From an uncultured Muribaculaceae bacterium (lineage in GTDB: Bacteria; Bacteroidota; Bacteroidia; Bacteroidales; Muribaculaceae): 64,000 nt of DNA. The number at the start of each line of letters is the position of its first letter. Position 1 is the stretch's first letter. The notes under the pieces were generated by a model. The model had not been told where the DNA came from. It saw only the letters and a list, made by a program, of their open reading frames with translations, and made no database searches. The DNA is taken from contig CAKUMB010000001.1 in NCBI GenBank assembly GCA_934667475.1, positions 434,001-498,000 of the forward strand, in the 5' to 3' direction. Made by a program: the position numbers and the translations under genes. Below, in pieces: positions 51,297-61,358 of the stretch.

Positions 51297-51522
51297 ATAT
51301 GTGAATTTGACTATTAATCTTGGTGGTTGCGGAAATATTTGAAACTTAGTTGCTTATATGCAATGGCTGTTGACTTTGGCAGGTGCTCAATGCATTAAAT
51401 ATGAATAAATCTACCAGAAATGGTTACGTTAAAAATAATGATTTTTTGTTCACGAAATTAAAATATTGCTAAATGACTGCTATTTAACATAGTCAAGTGG
51501 GGCTTATTTCGAAAAATAGTAT

Positions 51523-51530
51523 TAAGTTTG
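51523..51530 (+). promoter_or_regulatory. -7 box (TAAGTTTG) of the SusC/SusD operon
   Basis: TAAGTTTG is followed by TAAAG, a core (TTTGTAAAG) also found before the gene at 59781. The -33 TTTG is absent at 20 bases, which suggests that an activator or other sigma factor (typical of SusC loci) may be needed. Confidence 0.5.
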
Positions 51531-51692
51531 TAAAGAAATACGGCTATAACCACAAAGTTTCGGGCGCATTGTGTCCGTGCTGTGTGGGTTGTTGTGCTCT
51601 ATTTCACTTGCATGGATAGGCAACTATCTGCTAAAACAACTGGTTAAAGACGAAAACAATAAACCTGTAATAAAAACAATAAAAAAGTAATT

Positions 51693-54600
51693 ATGAGAAA
51701 ACAGCTATTGCTTCTGTTATTTTCCCTCTTTGCGGTGATGGGCTTCGCCCGCACTGTGACTGGCATAGTTGTGCAAGCCTCTGATAAAGAGCCGATTATC
51801 GGCGCTTCTATTCAGGTGCATGGCACATCTAAAGGCACAGCTACCGACATCGACGGAAAGTTTACTCTCGATGTCAACGACGGCGACGTGCTTGACGTGT
51901 CTTATGTGGGAATGAATCCCATCTCGGTGAAGGTTGGCAAACAAACCACCATCAACATTGAGATGAAGGAGAACTCTCAAGTTCTTAAAGAAGTGGTTGT
52001 AACCGCCATGGGCCAAACCCAGGAAAAGAAGAAACTTAACTTCGCGGTTCAGTCGCTTAACAACGACCAGGTGACTGCCGGTGGTTCTAACAACTTCGTT
52101 AACTCACTGCAAGGTAAAGTGTCTGGTCTTCAGGTGGCTACCGGTGGTGGCTCACCCAACTCTTCTTCGCAGGTGATTATCCGCGCCATCTCTTCGGTCA
52201 ACCCCTCGCAGAGCAATGAGCCGCTTATCATCATCGACGGTATGCCCGTGCGTGGCAAGGGCTCTTCGCTTTCCGACATCAACCCCGACGATATCGAGAA
52301 CATGTCGGTGCTGAAAGGCGCTGCCGCATCGGCCCTCTATGGCCAGGAGGCTTCCAACGGTGTTATCATGATTACCACCAAGAGCGGTAACAAGACTGGT
52401 GCCGTGAACGTTAATGGTACTGCTACAGTTGAGGTTAACGTGCCTATGCGTGTTCCCAAAATCCAGAAGACATTCCTCCCGGGTACCTACGGCTTCTATA
52501 AAGAAAATTCAGCCTCGGGTGGCTGGGGCCCCTATGCTCGCACCCAAGACAAAATCTACGACAACACTGGCAACTTCCTGGGCACTGGCATCATGCAGAA
52601 GTATGACGTGTCAATCTCGGGTGGTACAGAGAAGTTCAACTCTTACGCTTCGGCCAGCTACACCAACAGCGACGGTGTGATTCCCAAGGACTACAAGAAT
52701 CAGCTCACCGTGTTCCTGAAAGGTTTCTACAAACCGTCTGACCAGGTTACATTCCAGCTCACCACCAACTTCGTCAACAGCAAGTCGCGTGGCTTTGGCA
52801 ATGCAATGTCTACAGTCTACAACTGGTCGATTGACAAGGATATGAGTGATTATCAAACAGTTGACGGCCACGTGAATTGGGCTAACCGCTACGATCACTG
52901 GGAGCAGCTGCTCGACACCGAGCGCATCGGCGCCGGCATCTCGCCCTACTTTGGCCGCTACCGCGACAAGAGCGAAACCGAGAGCAACCGCATCATTGTC
53001 AACGGTCAGCTCACCTACGAGCCCATCAAAGACCTCGTGTTCACCGGCAAGCTCGGCTACGATAAGTCATACACCACTTATGAGAGCTACACTGTGCCCC
53101 GCCTCTATTCTGGCGACTTCAACAACATCAACGACCCAGAGGTGCAGAAAGCACTGAGCGACATGCAATACAAGTTTGGCGCCTACACATTCCAGCCCTC
53201 ACGCGGCCAGCAGTTTACTGCTCAGTTCCTTGCCACCTACAAGCGCACATTTGCCGAGGACTACAACTTCAACATCCTCTTCGGTGCCGAGTATAAGGAG
53301 ACAAGCAGCTATGAGGCTCAGATGGCAGGCCAGAAGTTCATGCTCGACGGCGACTTCTACAGCTTCCAGAATGTGGACCCCACCACATTCACTGCCAGCG
53401 GTTCGAGCGACTATAATATGTATCTCTATCACACAAAAGATAACAAGTATGGCTACTTTGGCGAACTCCGCTTCGACTACAAGGGCATGGCACAACTCTC
53501 TGTGACTGGCCGTTACGATGGCTCTTCGCGCCTGAAGCAGTCGGGCCCGACATACTTCTATCCTTCGGTTACCGCCGGTGTGATTTTCAGCGAACTCTTC
53601 CACCTGCAGAACAGCTGGTTCTCTTATGGTAAGATTCGCGGTAACTGGGCAAAGGTTGGTAAGGACTGCCCCCGTTACCTCTTCAACGACACCTACAAGC
53701 AGTGGAGCACATTCCCCGACGGCGGTTATGGTGTAGACCCCACCGTGTCGCGCGCCATCACACTGGTGCCTGAGATGACAAGCTCTTGGGAAATTGGTGC
53801 CGACCTGCGCTTCTTCAACAGCCGCACCCGTCTGGATGTGGCCTACTACTCAACCACTGTCGACAACCAGATTGTGAGCGTGCGCGTATCGCCCGCATCA
53901 GGTACCATTCTGCAAACCCGCAACGAGGGTTCTATCGAGAACTATGGTATGGAGTTCACTCTGGCACAAGACATTATCCAAACCAAGGACTTCAGCTGGA
54001 CTGCCACTTTGAATGCCTCGTTCAACCGCGGCCGCGTGCGCTCGCTGCCCGACGGCATCGTGGAAATCCAGGGCTCGCAGTATGGCGACATCTTCCCCTG
54101 TGCCTACCTGCACGGTTCTACCACCGGTATTTCTGGTAAGGACTACCAGCGCGACCCCAACGGCAACGTGATTTGCAACGCCGACGGCTATCCCCTCATC
54201 AGCCCGGTTAAGGGTAACTACATTGGTAACCGTGAGCCCGACTTCCTCATGGGTCTCGGCTCTACATTCCGCTATAAGAACGCCACTCTGTCGTTCCTGC
54301 TCGACGGCCGTTGCGGCGGCGACGTGGTCAACGTCACCAACCGCGGCCTCATCAGCAACGGTATGAACCACCTCTATGAGAAGTACCGCAACCGCGAGAT
54401 AATCTTCAAGGGCGTTGTTCAAAACCCCGACGGCACTTACAGCCCCAACACCACACCTATCGTTCTTGACCAGAACTTCATCAGCACATACTTCAACACC
54501 GTGTCGAGCAACTTCATCGAAGACGGCTCTTACATCCGCTTGAGCTATGTGACTCTGGGCTACAACTTCAAGAACATGCTCAAGAGCAGCTGGTGCGTTA

Positions 54601-54773
54601 AGGATCTGGGCATCACATTCACTGCCCGCAACCTGTTCCTGCTCACCAAGTACACCGGCAACGACCCCGCCATCATGGCAGGCGTTTCGGGCGGTACTGG
54701 CGCAATGGGTATCGACAACTACAACGTGCCCAACACTCGCAGCTACAACGTGACACTTAAAGCATCATTCTAA
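51693..54773 (+). CDS. SusC/RagA-family TonB-linked outer-membrane receptor
   Basis: A 1026-residue TonB-dependent transporter that imports oligosaccharides or peptides with SusD. The signal peptide (1-19) is followed by a CarboxypepD_reg-like domain (20-105: EPIIGASIQVHGTSKGTAT), a plug domain (about 115-225: SSQVIIRAISSVN, DDIENMSVLKGAAASALYG) and a beta-barrel that ends in YNVTLKASF, as usual for the family. Codons such as GGT, TCT and GTT are more common than in neighbours, a sign of high expression. First gene of a four-gene operon with short gaps (29, 40 and 15 nt). Confidence 0.96.
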   Translation: MRKQLLLLLFSLFAVMGFARTVTGIVVQASDKEPIIGASIQVHGTSKGTATDIDGKFTLDVNDGDVLDVSYVGMNPISVKVGKQTTINIEMKENSQVLKEVVVTAMGQTQEKKKLNFAVQSLNNDQVTAGGSNNFVNSLQGKVSGLQVATGGGSPNSSSQVIIRAISSVNPSQSNEPLIIIDGMPVRGKGSSLSDINPDDIENMSVLKGAAASALYGQEASNGVIMITTKSGNKTGAVNVNGTATVEVNVPMRVPKIQKTFLPGTYGFYKENSASGGWGPYARTQDKIYDNTGNFLGTGIMQKYDVSISGGTEKFNSYASASYTNSDGVIPKDYKNQLTVFLKGFYKPSDQVTFQLTTNFVNSKSRGFGNAMSTVYNWSIDKDMSDYQTVDGHVNWANRYDHWEQLLDTERIGAGISPYFGRYRDKSETESNRIIVNGQLTYEPIKDLVFTGKLGYDKSYTTYESYTVPRLYSGDFNNINDPEVQKALSDMQYKFGAYTFQPSRGQQFTAQFLATYKRTFAEDYNFNILFGAEYKETSSYEAQMAGQKFMLDGDFYSFQNVDPTTFTASGSSDYNMYLYHTKDNKYGYFGELRFDYKGMAQLSVTGRYDGSSRLKQSGPTYFYPSVTAGVIFSELFHLQNSWFSYGKIRGNWAKVGKDCPRYLFNDTYKQWSTFPDGGYGVDPTVSRAITLVPEMTSSWEIGADLRFFNSRTRLDVAYYSTTVDNQIVSVRVSPASGTILQTRNEGSIENYGMEFTLAQDIIQTKDFSWTATLNASFNRGRVRSLPDGIVEIQGSQYGDIFPCAYLHGSTTGISGKDYQRDPNGNVICNADGYPLISPVKGNYIGNREPDFLMGLGSTFRYKNATLSFLLDGRCGGDVVNVTNRGLISNGMNHLYEKYRNREIIFKGVVQNPDGTYSPNTTPIVLDQNFISTYFNTVSSNFIEDGSYIRLSYVTLGYNFKNMLKSSWCVKDLGITFTARNLFLLTKYTGNDPAIMAGVSGGTGAMGIDNYNVPNTRSYNVTLKASF

Positions 54774-54802
54774 TCATCATTTTTAGGACAGAATTCAAAA
54801 TC

Positions 54803-56704
54803 ATGAATAAGATAACAAAATTCGCATTATTCCTGTTGGCCGGTATGACCATGGTCAGCTGTGAAGACAAGCTCGACGACAACGTGAACCCCGACAGGGC
54901 TCACAGCATCACCGCCGAGGTGGGTCTGCCCGCAGTCGTGTTCTACGCCCAGCAGTCGGTATATGACCATGCAGAATACTACAACTACCTGTCGCAGTGC
55001 CTCACCACCGGCGGCAAGAGCTCTGTTGGCTCATATTCCTACAAGAGTGAGTGGGAATTCCTCACTATGAACCGTCACCCGCAGTGGCGCCGCCACTTCT
55101 ATGATGTGGGCGTCAATGCCAACAACATCATCAACAACTCGCGCGATATCAACTCGCCCAACTACGAGCTGATTGCCCGCACCATCAAACTCATGTCGAC
55201 CCAGCTCGCTACCGACGCTTTCGGCGACATGCCCAACTCGCAGGCTTATCAGAGCAACTCGCCCGCCTACGACACTCAGGCTTCAATCTACGAGTGGATG
55301 TTCAACGAGTGCGACAACCTTATAAAGATGTATGACGACCCCGCTGTGGTCAACTGCCCCACCAACCGCACCATCACTGCCAAGCAGGATCGCGTGTATG
55401 CCGGCGACCTCAGCAAGTGGAAGGGTCTGGTGCTGGCCATCAAGGCCCGCCTGCTGGTGCGCAACCTGCCTAATGTGGACCGCAGCGCTGCCACTTGCCA
55501 GAAGATTATCGACGCAGCCGACGCAGCCATCAAGCAGTGGCGCAGCGGCGACCTGCTCTACGGCAGCTGGTTTGGCAACGAGCCCCGCTACAACTTCACT
55601 GGCGGCACCAACGAGCAGAACTGCGTGTGGAGTGTGGCTAAGCCTGTAATCAACTCTTGGGAGTCGCGCCGCAACCTCCTCGACGAGGCCATTCCGTCGC
55701 GCTTCTTCATGCAGGACCTCCTGGGCATCTCTGCCCCCAACAACGAACTTAAGTGCGGCCGCTTCAACGGCGAGGGCGCTCACGATGGCTATGCCAACGA
55801 CCCCCGTTGCGGTCTGCTCATGATTTCGCGCGAAGGCCCCGCCACCGCATCGGTGTCGAGCAATGTGAACAAGATGCGTTTCCTCGACAACAACATCGGC
55901 ATGGGCTCGACTTTCAAAATCGCAAACTATCCCAACCTCTATATGGGTGCATATGCAGGCGACGTTGACTGCTACAACCCCATCTTCACAATGGAGGAGC
56001 TCTACTTCATCAAGGCCGAGGCCGAATACTGGCTTGGCAACAAGACCGAGGCTTGCGCCCTGGCCAAGGAAGCCACTGAGTGGAACATTCAGCGCCACCT
56101 CGACTTCTTCCTGAAGAAGTACACCAACGAGAACTACAATGCCAAGGCCGACAACAAGTATCCTGGCGAGTCGAAGGCCGGCAAGCCTGGCTTCCAGGCC
56201 AAGGAATACTGGGACGCTCAGGTCAACGCATTCCTCAACGATGTGGCCTACTATCGCGGCTCGAGCAAGAACCCCTCGGTGCACAAGGTTACCGACCGTG
56301 GCAACAAGCACTGGTTCTTCAACCCCTCTGAGTTCTCGCTGCGCGACCTCATGGAGCAGAAATACATAGCCATGTATATGCAGCCCGAGCAGTGGACCGA
56401 CATGCGCCGCTACCACTACAGCAACAACCGCAACCACTACGGCATTGGCGACAACAACGAAATCGTTTATCCCACTCTGCGCCGCCCCTACAACCTGTAT
56501 GCCGCTTACTGGATCGACGGCCTCACCGAGGATCAGAAGGAGAACACTTGGATTCAGCGCATCAACTACGACCCCGAGACCGAGGAGAAGTATAACAAGG
56601 CCGAACTCGAGCGCCTTGGCGCATACAAGAACTACAAGTGGCTGCAGAAGCCTATGATTTGGGCCGAGACCTACGGCACAGTGACTTCGCTCACTGGCAA
56701 GTGA
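54803..56704 (+). CDS. SusD/RagB-family lipoprotein
   Basis: A 633-residue surface glycan-binding lipoprotein of the SusD_2-type group that caps the SusC barrel. The lipobox MVSCEDK places the lipid on Cys20. Helical TPR-like segments include VGVNANNIINNSRDI and IKLMSTQLATDAFGDMPNSQ, the latter matching the family's conserved region; MEELYFIKAEAEYWLG near 395 is another. It begins 29 nt after SusC, so both are co-transcribed. Confidence 0.93.
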   Translation: MNKITKFALFLLAGMTMVSCEDKLDDNVNPDRAHSITAEVGLPAVVFYAQQSVYDHAEYYNYLSQCLTTGGKSSVGSYSYKSEWEFLTMNRHPQWRRHFYDVGVNANNIINNSRDINSPNYELIARTIKLMSTQLATDAFGDMPNSQAYQSNSPAYDTQASIYEWMFNECDNLIKMYDDPAVVNCPTNRTITAKQDRVYAGDLSKWKGLVLAIKARLLVRNLPNVDRSAATCQKIIDAADAAIKQWRSGDLLYGSWFGNEPRYNFTGGTNEQNCVWSVAKPVINSWESRRNLLDEAIPSRFFMQDLLGISAPNNELKCGRFNGEGAHDGYANDPRCGLLMISREGPATASVSSNVNKMRFLDNNIGMGSTFKIANYPNLYMGAYAGDVDCYNPIFTMEELYFIKAEAEYWLGNKTEACALAKEATEWNIQRHLDFFLKKYTNENYNAKADNKYPGESKAGKPGFQAKEYWDAQVNAFLNDVAYYRGSSKNPSVHKVTDRGNKHWFFNPSEFSLRDLMEQKYIAMYMQPEQWTDMRRYHYSNNRNHYGIGDNNEIVYPTLRRPYNLYAAYWIDGLTEDQKENTWIQRINYDPETEEKYNKAELERLGAYKNYKWLQKPMIWAETYGTVTSLTGK

Positions 56705-56744
56705 AATCAAAATTCATCAAAATCAAAGTAAACTACAATTCAGT

Positions 56745-57782
56745 ATGAAACTAAATAAATTATTCGGTTCATTCGCATTGCTGGCCCTCACCCTCTCGTC
56801 GTGCGCCAACCACGACCCGTTTGATCCCGTGGAGATTGGCCAGATAGTGCCCACCGTATACTGGGAGCTCAGCTCTTCTACTTGCAAGGCTGGTGACTAT
56901 GTTCACTTCAAAGGCAAGTACTACACCGCTCCCGACAAGCAAATCGACTATTCTGAGGTGCGTGCCGTGGTCACCCGCAGCCAAAGCTCGGCAGCCACTT
57001 GCAAGCTCACCACTTCGTATGCCCTCACACAGACAGTGGCCACTCAGGACACCGTGCGCTACGACAGCGTCTACACCTATCCTCACAGCAAGGCTGAGTT
57101 CGACGGCTGGGAATACGTGCTCAACGACTCGTTCCCCACATCGCGCACACTTTCGCCCGTCACCTGGAACGAGCCCACTGAGTGGGATCAGGCCCGCTTC
57201 GACCTCTACTATCCCTCCACTTTCCAAGACGAGTTCAAGGAGAAGGTGGTGACCGCCCTCACCAAGGACAGCACCTACTACAACGACCTGCGCAACGTGT
57301 ACATCAACTACGACTTCACAGCCGAGCAGTTTGAGGCACTCAACGCAAAGTATAGCGTCAACTTCCCCACTGTCACAGCGACAGCCGACAAGAGCGACGC
57401 GTGGTATACCACTACCGATGTCGACCACTACTACTACACCACACTGGTCGACGGCGTTAAGGTGGTGCACGAAGTTGCCACTCAGGCCGACGCCCCAGAG
57501 GGCGTTAACGTGTGGCCCGTGTACAAGTCATCGCCCTGGGTGTTCAGCCGCTACAGCGACGACACCGGTGGCACACTCAACTCAGTTCGCGCCGAGTACA
57601 TGCCCTACTGGAAGGAACTCATCAGCGAGATTCCATTCACCGGCTGGATCTACAACAGCACCGACAAGAACTATGCTGTGAGCTTCTCGCGCAAATACAC
57701 TATCGTGCCCAAGTTCCGCGTGTTTGACACCAACGGCAAGATGGGTACCGACACCAACACCAAAACAGTTGAACTCAATTAA
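56745..57782 (+). CDS. SusC/D-associated surface lipoprotein, unknown fold
   Basis: A 345-residue lipoprotein with lipobox LSSCANHD (Cys20). The mature part is beta-rich (VPTVYWELSSSTCKAGDYV, DVDHYYYTTLVDGVKVVHEV) with several Tyr and Trp residues. It takes the position of SusE/F-like or surface glycan-binding proteins, and one role could be substrate capture, but I do not recognize a family. Third gene in the operon. Confidence 0.8.
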   Translation: MKLNKLFGSFALLALTLSSCANHDPFDPVEIGQIVPTVYWELSSSTCKAGDYVHFKGKYYTAPDKQIDYSEVRAVVTRSQSSAATCKLTTSYALTQTVATQDTVRYDSVYTYPHSKAEFDGWEYVLNDSFPTSRTLSPVTWNEPTEWDQARFDLYYPSTFQDEFKEKVVTALTKDSTYYNDLRNVYINYDFTAEQFEALNAKYSVNFPTVTATADKSDAWYTTTDVDHYYYTTLVDGVKVVHEVATQADAPEGVNVWPVYKSSPWVFSRYSDDTGGTLNSVRAEYMPYWKELISEIPFTGWIYNSTDKNYAVSFSRKYTIVPKFRVFDTNGKMGTDTNTKTVELN

Positions 57783-57797
57783 AGCAAATAGCAGATT

Positions 57798-59525
57798 ATG
57801 AAATTAATTAAGAATATCGGACTTTTGGCCATGATGGTTCTGATGCTGGCTATGACCGCCTGCACCGACAAGGAGCCCAATTATGGCAATTTCCCCACCA
57901 AAGACGTTGACTTCACCTACAACGTCGACGGTAATGAATACACGCTCGATTTCTATGTTGTGTCGAAGATTAAGTTCAACAACATATCGGTGAAAAAAGG
58001 TAATGTGTCTTGGGACTTCGGCGACGGCAGCACTTCTACCGAGCAGAACCCCGTGCACAAGTTTGCCAAGGCTGGCCTATATCAGGTGAAACTCACCGTT
58101 GAGGGCGCCGGCACACGCACCTATCCGCTGCTGGTGAGCGACATCGCTCCCGTGCTCAGCGTCACCGAGCAGAGCGCACCCACAGTGGTCATCAACGATG
58201 TGACCGTGGACCTGGGCATCTCGCTGCCTAACCCCGAGCACCTCAAGACCAAATATGTGTGGAAGTTCCCTGAGGGCACTCTCAACGCCGACGGCCAGGA
58301 GATGACCGAGTTTGTGGGCTACGAGCACGAGGATGGTACTATCGACAACCCCGGCGCCCTGAAGTTCCGCAACATCGGCTCGCAGAAAATCGAGCTCCAG
58401 ACTTGGTTTGACGTTGATGGCGAGAACCGCCGTCTCGAAGACTCTTATGTCAATGTGCAAGTGGGCTACAACCAGCCCGCCCCCACAGTATACTACGCCA
58501 CCTATGGCGGCAATGTGAAGGCCTACAAGATTATCGACCCGTCGACCCTGCCCGCAGGCACCAAAAACCTGCCATTCGACATGGGCATCAGCGCTGGCAC
58601 CACTCCTATGAACCTCGTGTTTGCCAACGTGAAGAACGACTCGGTTGATCAGGACTACGTCTACATCATCGATGCAGGTAAGCAATACACCTACGTCAAC
58701 GATGAGGCCGACAACCTGGGCGATGGCAAAATCACCGTGATGGCAGCCGACGGCTCGTCGTCAAACGTGGTGGTGACCAACGTGGGCGGCCAGGCATTCA
58801 ACGACCCCTTCGAGGGCTGCGCCGATGCCAACTATCTCTACTACACCGACCGTAACACCGGCATCCGCCGCGTGGCTCTGAGCAGCCGCGGTGGTGTGGA
58901 GAAGACCAACTACAAGAGCACCGATGGCTACATGGTGGTCAACAACCAGCTCACATACTATGGCCAGGGCATGAGCTATGGCGCAATCCACACCTCGCTC
59001 TACTACGACAAGAACCAAGTGTTCTGGTGGGTGAAGAACTACTCGGGTAACGGCGTTTACCGCTTCAAGGCCAGCGACATCAAGTCGAGCGTTAAGGCCG
59101 GCGACCCGCTGCCTTATCCCATCGTGCTTGCGGCCACTCAGCCGCGTGCATTCACCCTCGATGAGGACCGTAATGCAATGTATGTGTGGTATTCTAAGGG
59201 CACTACTCCCGGTGTGGGCTTTGCGGCCTACACAATCCCCGCAGCCAACGCCACTACCGAGTATAAGAACTACACCACATTCATCGGCATGGATGCTGCT
59301 CCCGAGAACACCACAGCCGACGAAGGTCTTTACGTGACCCAGTTTGCCGTTGACAAATACACCGGCAACGTGTTCTTCGGTTTCCGTGCCGGCAGCGGCG
59401 AGAAGACCTACACCACTGGTCTCTACTACTTCGACTACAACACCAAGAAGATGGTGAACTACTGCGGCAACAAGGATCGCATACTTGGCGTGTGCATCAA
59501 TCCCCGCAAGACCAACCTCTTCTAA
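57798..59525 (+). CDS. PKD-domain lipoprotein with C-terminal propeller-like domain
   Basis: A 575-residue lipoprotein. Lipobox MTACTDK puts the lipid on Cys21. A PKD domain with the signature SWDFGDGSTSTEQNPVH spans about 45-120. A linker domain (130-220) follows, and the C-terminal half (about 225-570) holds repeated beta-strand blades (YVYIIDAGKQYTYVN, ANYLYYTDRNTGIRRVAL), as in the PKD-like family lipoproteins of Bacteroidetes SusC/D loci. Last gene of the operon, 46 nt before a strong terminator. Confidence 0.87.
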   Translation: MKLIKNIGLLAMMVLMLAMTACTDKEPNYGNFPTKDVDFTYNVDGNEYTLDFYVVSKIKFNNISVKKGNVSWDFGDGSTSTEQNPVHKFAKAGLYQVKLTVEGAGTRTYPLLVSDIAPVLSVTEQSAPTVVINDVTVDLGISLPNPEHLKTKYVWKFPEGTLNADGQEMTEFVGYEHEDGTIDNPGALKFRNIGSQKIELQTWFDVDGENRRLEDSYVNVQVGYNQPAPTVYYATYGGNVKAYKIIDPSTLPAGTKNLPFDMGISAGTTPMNLVFANVKNDSVDQDYVYIIDAGKQYTYVNDEADNLGDGKITVMAADGSSSNVVVTNVGGQAFNDPFEGCADANYLYYTDRNTGIRRVALSSRGGVEKTNYKSTDGYMVVNNQLTYYGQGMSYGAIHTSLYYDKNQVFWWVKNYSGNGVYRFKASDIKSSVKAGDPLPYPIVLAATQPRAFTLDEDRNAMYVWYSKGTTPGVGFAAYTIPAANATTEYKNYTTFIGMDAAPENTTADEGLYVTQFAVDKYTGNVFFGFRAGSGEKTYTTGLYYFDYNTKKMVNYCGNKDRILGVCINPRKTNLF

Positions 59526-59570
59526 GGTAGACGCATACTGCGCCTGGACTCAGCACGAAAGGCGCAACTA

Positions 59571-59612
59571 ACAAAAGTCCGCATCTCGCAGCAGTGAGAT
59601 GCGGACTTTTGT
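59571..59612 (+). terminator. Terminator of the SusC/SusD operon
   Basis: A 17-bp perfect stem (59571-59587 with 59596-59612) with an eight-base loop; its right arm ends in CTTTTGT. It lies 46 bases after the last stop of the operon. Confidence 0.9.
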
Positions 59613-59714
59613 GCTATAAATGGTAGTGCTTGCCCGAAAGCACGCATTTAGGTTTTTTATCCATATTTTAATATAAAATATTTTGCTGTCTCACTAATTA
59701 TAGCTTACTTTGTT

Positions 59715-59730
59715 CAACTTTGTAAAGTTG
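59715..59730. promoter_or_regulatory. CAACTTTGTAAAGTTG palindrome and probable -7 box of the gene at 59781
   Basis: A 16-base perfect palindrome (two-base centre) whose left half includes CAACTTTG, one mismatch from TAnnTTTG. It shares the core TTTGTAAAG with the SusC promoter at 51527-51535. It lies 51 bases before the ATG. Confidence 0.5.
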
Positions 59731-59780
59731 ATTAATGGTACACAATTAAATCACTAATTAATAATTTTAATTTCATCAAC

Positions 59781-61208
59781 ATGAAGAAATTTTTACTCTC
59801 AGCAGCAGTAGCTGTAATGGCAGTGGCCAGCGCATCGGCCACTACCGACGGCGTTAAATACGCTACGGTTGACGGTATCAGCATGACCAACAATTGGGTG
59901 CTCGACCGTGCTCACACTTTCGATGCAGCATTCAAGAACTCTCCCCTCAACGGCGCAACCCGTGCCCGTACGGCCGTTATGGCCAAGGGCAAGGTGTATG
60001 TGTCTCAGTCGGAGGCCAAGCAGGCCGTATATGTTAACGACGAAGGCAAGAACGACACTGTGATGCAGGCTCTCGTTCACGTTTACGACGTTAAGACAGG
60101 CGCTTTCGAGAAGTCGATTCCCGTTACTCTCGATGGCAAGCCCTTTGGCGAATTCCTTGGCGCTAACCAGATTGGTGTCGACAGTTTCGGCCACCTTTGG
60201 ATAGCTTCCTACACCAGTGAGAAGGCTGCCACCATCCCCGTTTATCAGTTCGACCCCACCTCGGGTGCTCTGACACTGGTGGCCAAACTCAATAAGGGCG
60301 ACAAAATCGCACGCACCGACTACTTCGACGTGATTGGCGACATCACCCGCAAAGAGGCTGAGTGCACAATGATGACTCCCGGCACACAGGTTGAGACCGT
60401 TTACCGCTGGCACGCCAACAAGGGTGGTGAGTTTGAAGGCGGCTTCGACGGCGACACCTACCTTGACATCACTGAATTCTATCCCGAAAGCTGCACACAG
60501 TGGAGCTACGCTCCTGTGGCCCGCATCGTGCTTGGCGACAGCGAAGACAACCTCTATGCAGGCGAACTCTTCTACATCGACGGCTTCAACAGCGCTCCTC
60601 TTCTTTATCAGAACGACGGCTCGCTGGCAGGCAGCTTCAACGGCGTTGACGCAAGCCTCGTTCCCTCAGCAGGCACCAACGGTGTGGCTGAGTTCCACCT
60701 GGGCGACGCAAGCGGTGAGAATGTGAAGAACTTCATCGTTTACTCAATGTATCAGTATGACGGCCACGGCTGCCAGGCCAACATCTGCGAGCTGGGTGAG
60801 AACTCTTCAATCGAAGGCATGAAGAAGTATTGGCAGACCGACTCTCTCGGTGGCACCAGCGACGGTGGTAACCGTATTCACAGCCTCAACGTGGAGTACT
60901 CAAAAGACTCTAAGGGCAACGATGTGGTGACTCTGTTCAGCTACAAGTGTAACAACGGTATGGCCGTTTACACCATCTCGATGGGCGGTGAAAGCGGCGT
61001 CAACGGTGTTGAGGCAGCTGACGCAGCACTCTACGTAGAGGGCAACGTGGTTAAGGTTTCAGCTCCCGCAGCTATCGAGGTTTACAACGTGGCTGGCCAG
61101 AAGGTGGCTGCTGCCAATGGCACCGAGCTCACCATCAACGGCAACGGCGCTTACATCGTGAAGGCTGTTGTGGCTGGCAAGACTCTCACCAAGAAGGTGG
61201 TGCTCTAA
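59781..61208 (+). CDS. Secreted propeller-like protein with T9SS tail
   Basis: A 475-residue secreted protein with signal peptide (1-20, ASASA). The body (25-400) has repeated beta strands (LVHVYDVKTGAFEKSIPV, QIGVDSFGHLWIASY, PVYQFDPTSGALTLVA), pointing to a beta-propeller that is similar in style to the C-terminal half of the GHL10 protein. The last 65 residues (GVEAADAALYVEGNVVKVS ... KKVVL) form a T9SS-like sorting domain. No named family is certain. Single gene between two terminators; its codon use is like SusC, so it may be highly expressed. Confidence 0.78.
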   Translation: MKKFLLSAAVAVMAVASASATTDGVKYATVDGISMTNNWVLDRAHTFDAAFKNSPLNGATRARTAVMAKGKVYVSQSEAKQAVYVNDEGKNDTVMQALVHVYDVKTGAFEKSIPVTLDGKPFGEFLGANQIGVDSFGHLWIASYTSEKAATIPVYQFDPTSGALTLVAKLNKGDKIARTDYFDVIGDITRKEAECTMMTPGTQVETVYRWHANKGGEFEGGFDGDTYLDITEFYPESCTQWSYAPVARIVLGDSEDNLYAGELFYIDGFNSAPLLYQNDGSLAGSFNGVDASLVPSAGTNGVAEFHLGDASGENVKNFIVYSMYQYDGHGCQANICELGENSSIEGMKKYWQTDSLGGTSDGGNRIHSLNVEYSKDSKGNDVVTLFSYKCNNGMAVYTISMGGESGVNGVEAADAALYVEGNVVKVSAPAAIEVYNVAGQKVAAANGTELTINGNGAYIVKAVVAGKTLTKKVVL

Positions 61209-61258
61209 TCACAGCAATTGACGCTCACAGCCGCTAAGGCGGCAAGCAAATAGCACAG

Positions 61259-61291
61259 GCGGCTCTACCCACAGGGTAGGGCCGCTTTTTT
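61259..61291 (+). terminator. Terminator after the propeller-like gene
   Basis: A 12-bp stem (61259-61270 with 61274-61285, one G-U), three-base loop and six T. It separates the propeller-like and NAGPA-type genes. Confidence 0.92.
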
Positions 61292-61358
61292 GTGTATGCG
61301 TGTCAGCACACAATTCTTTTTTATCGGTAATTATAGTGTGCGATCCACTAAAAATGGC

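Larger units (their letters stand above)
51175..51692. other. Long intergenic control region upstream of the SusC gene
   Basis: This 518-base, AT-rich stretch holds a hairpin terminator for the GHL10 gene (51206-51245), a cluster of GCAATT palindromes (51269-51296), a promoter box TAAGTTTG at 51523-51530 and a leader of about 156 nt before the SusC ATG. No gene is seen. The base composition differs sharply from the coding regions. Confidence 0.65.

Noticed and set aside
55283..56710. A 475-codon minus-strand open frame opposite the SusD gene
   Set aside because: The SusD protein is clear on the plus strand; the shadow has no features.
59620..59714. Possible riboswitch or small gene before 59781
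   Set aside because: AT-rich with no stable stem or ORF beyond the palindrome already listed.
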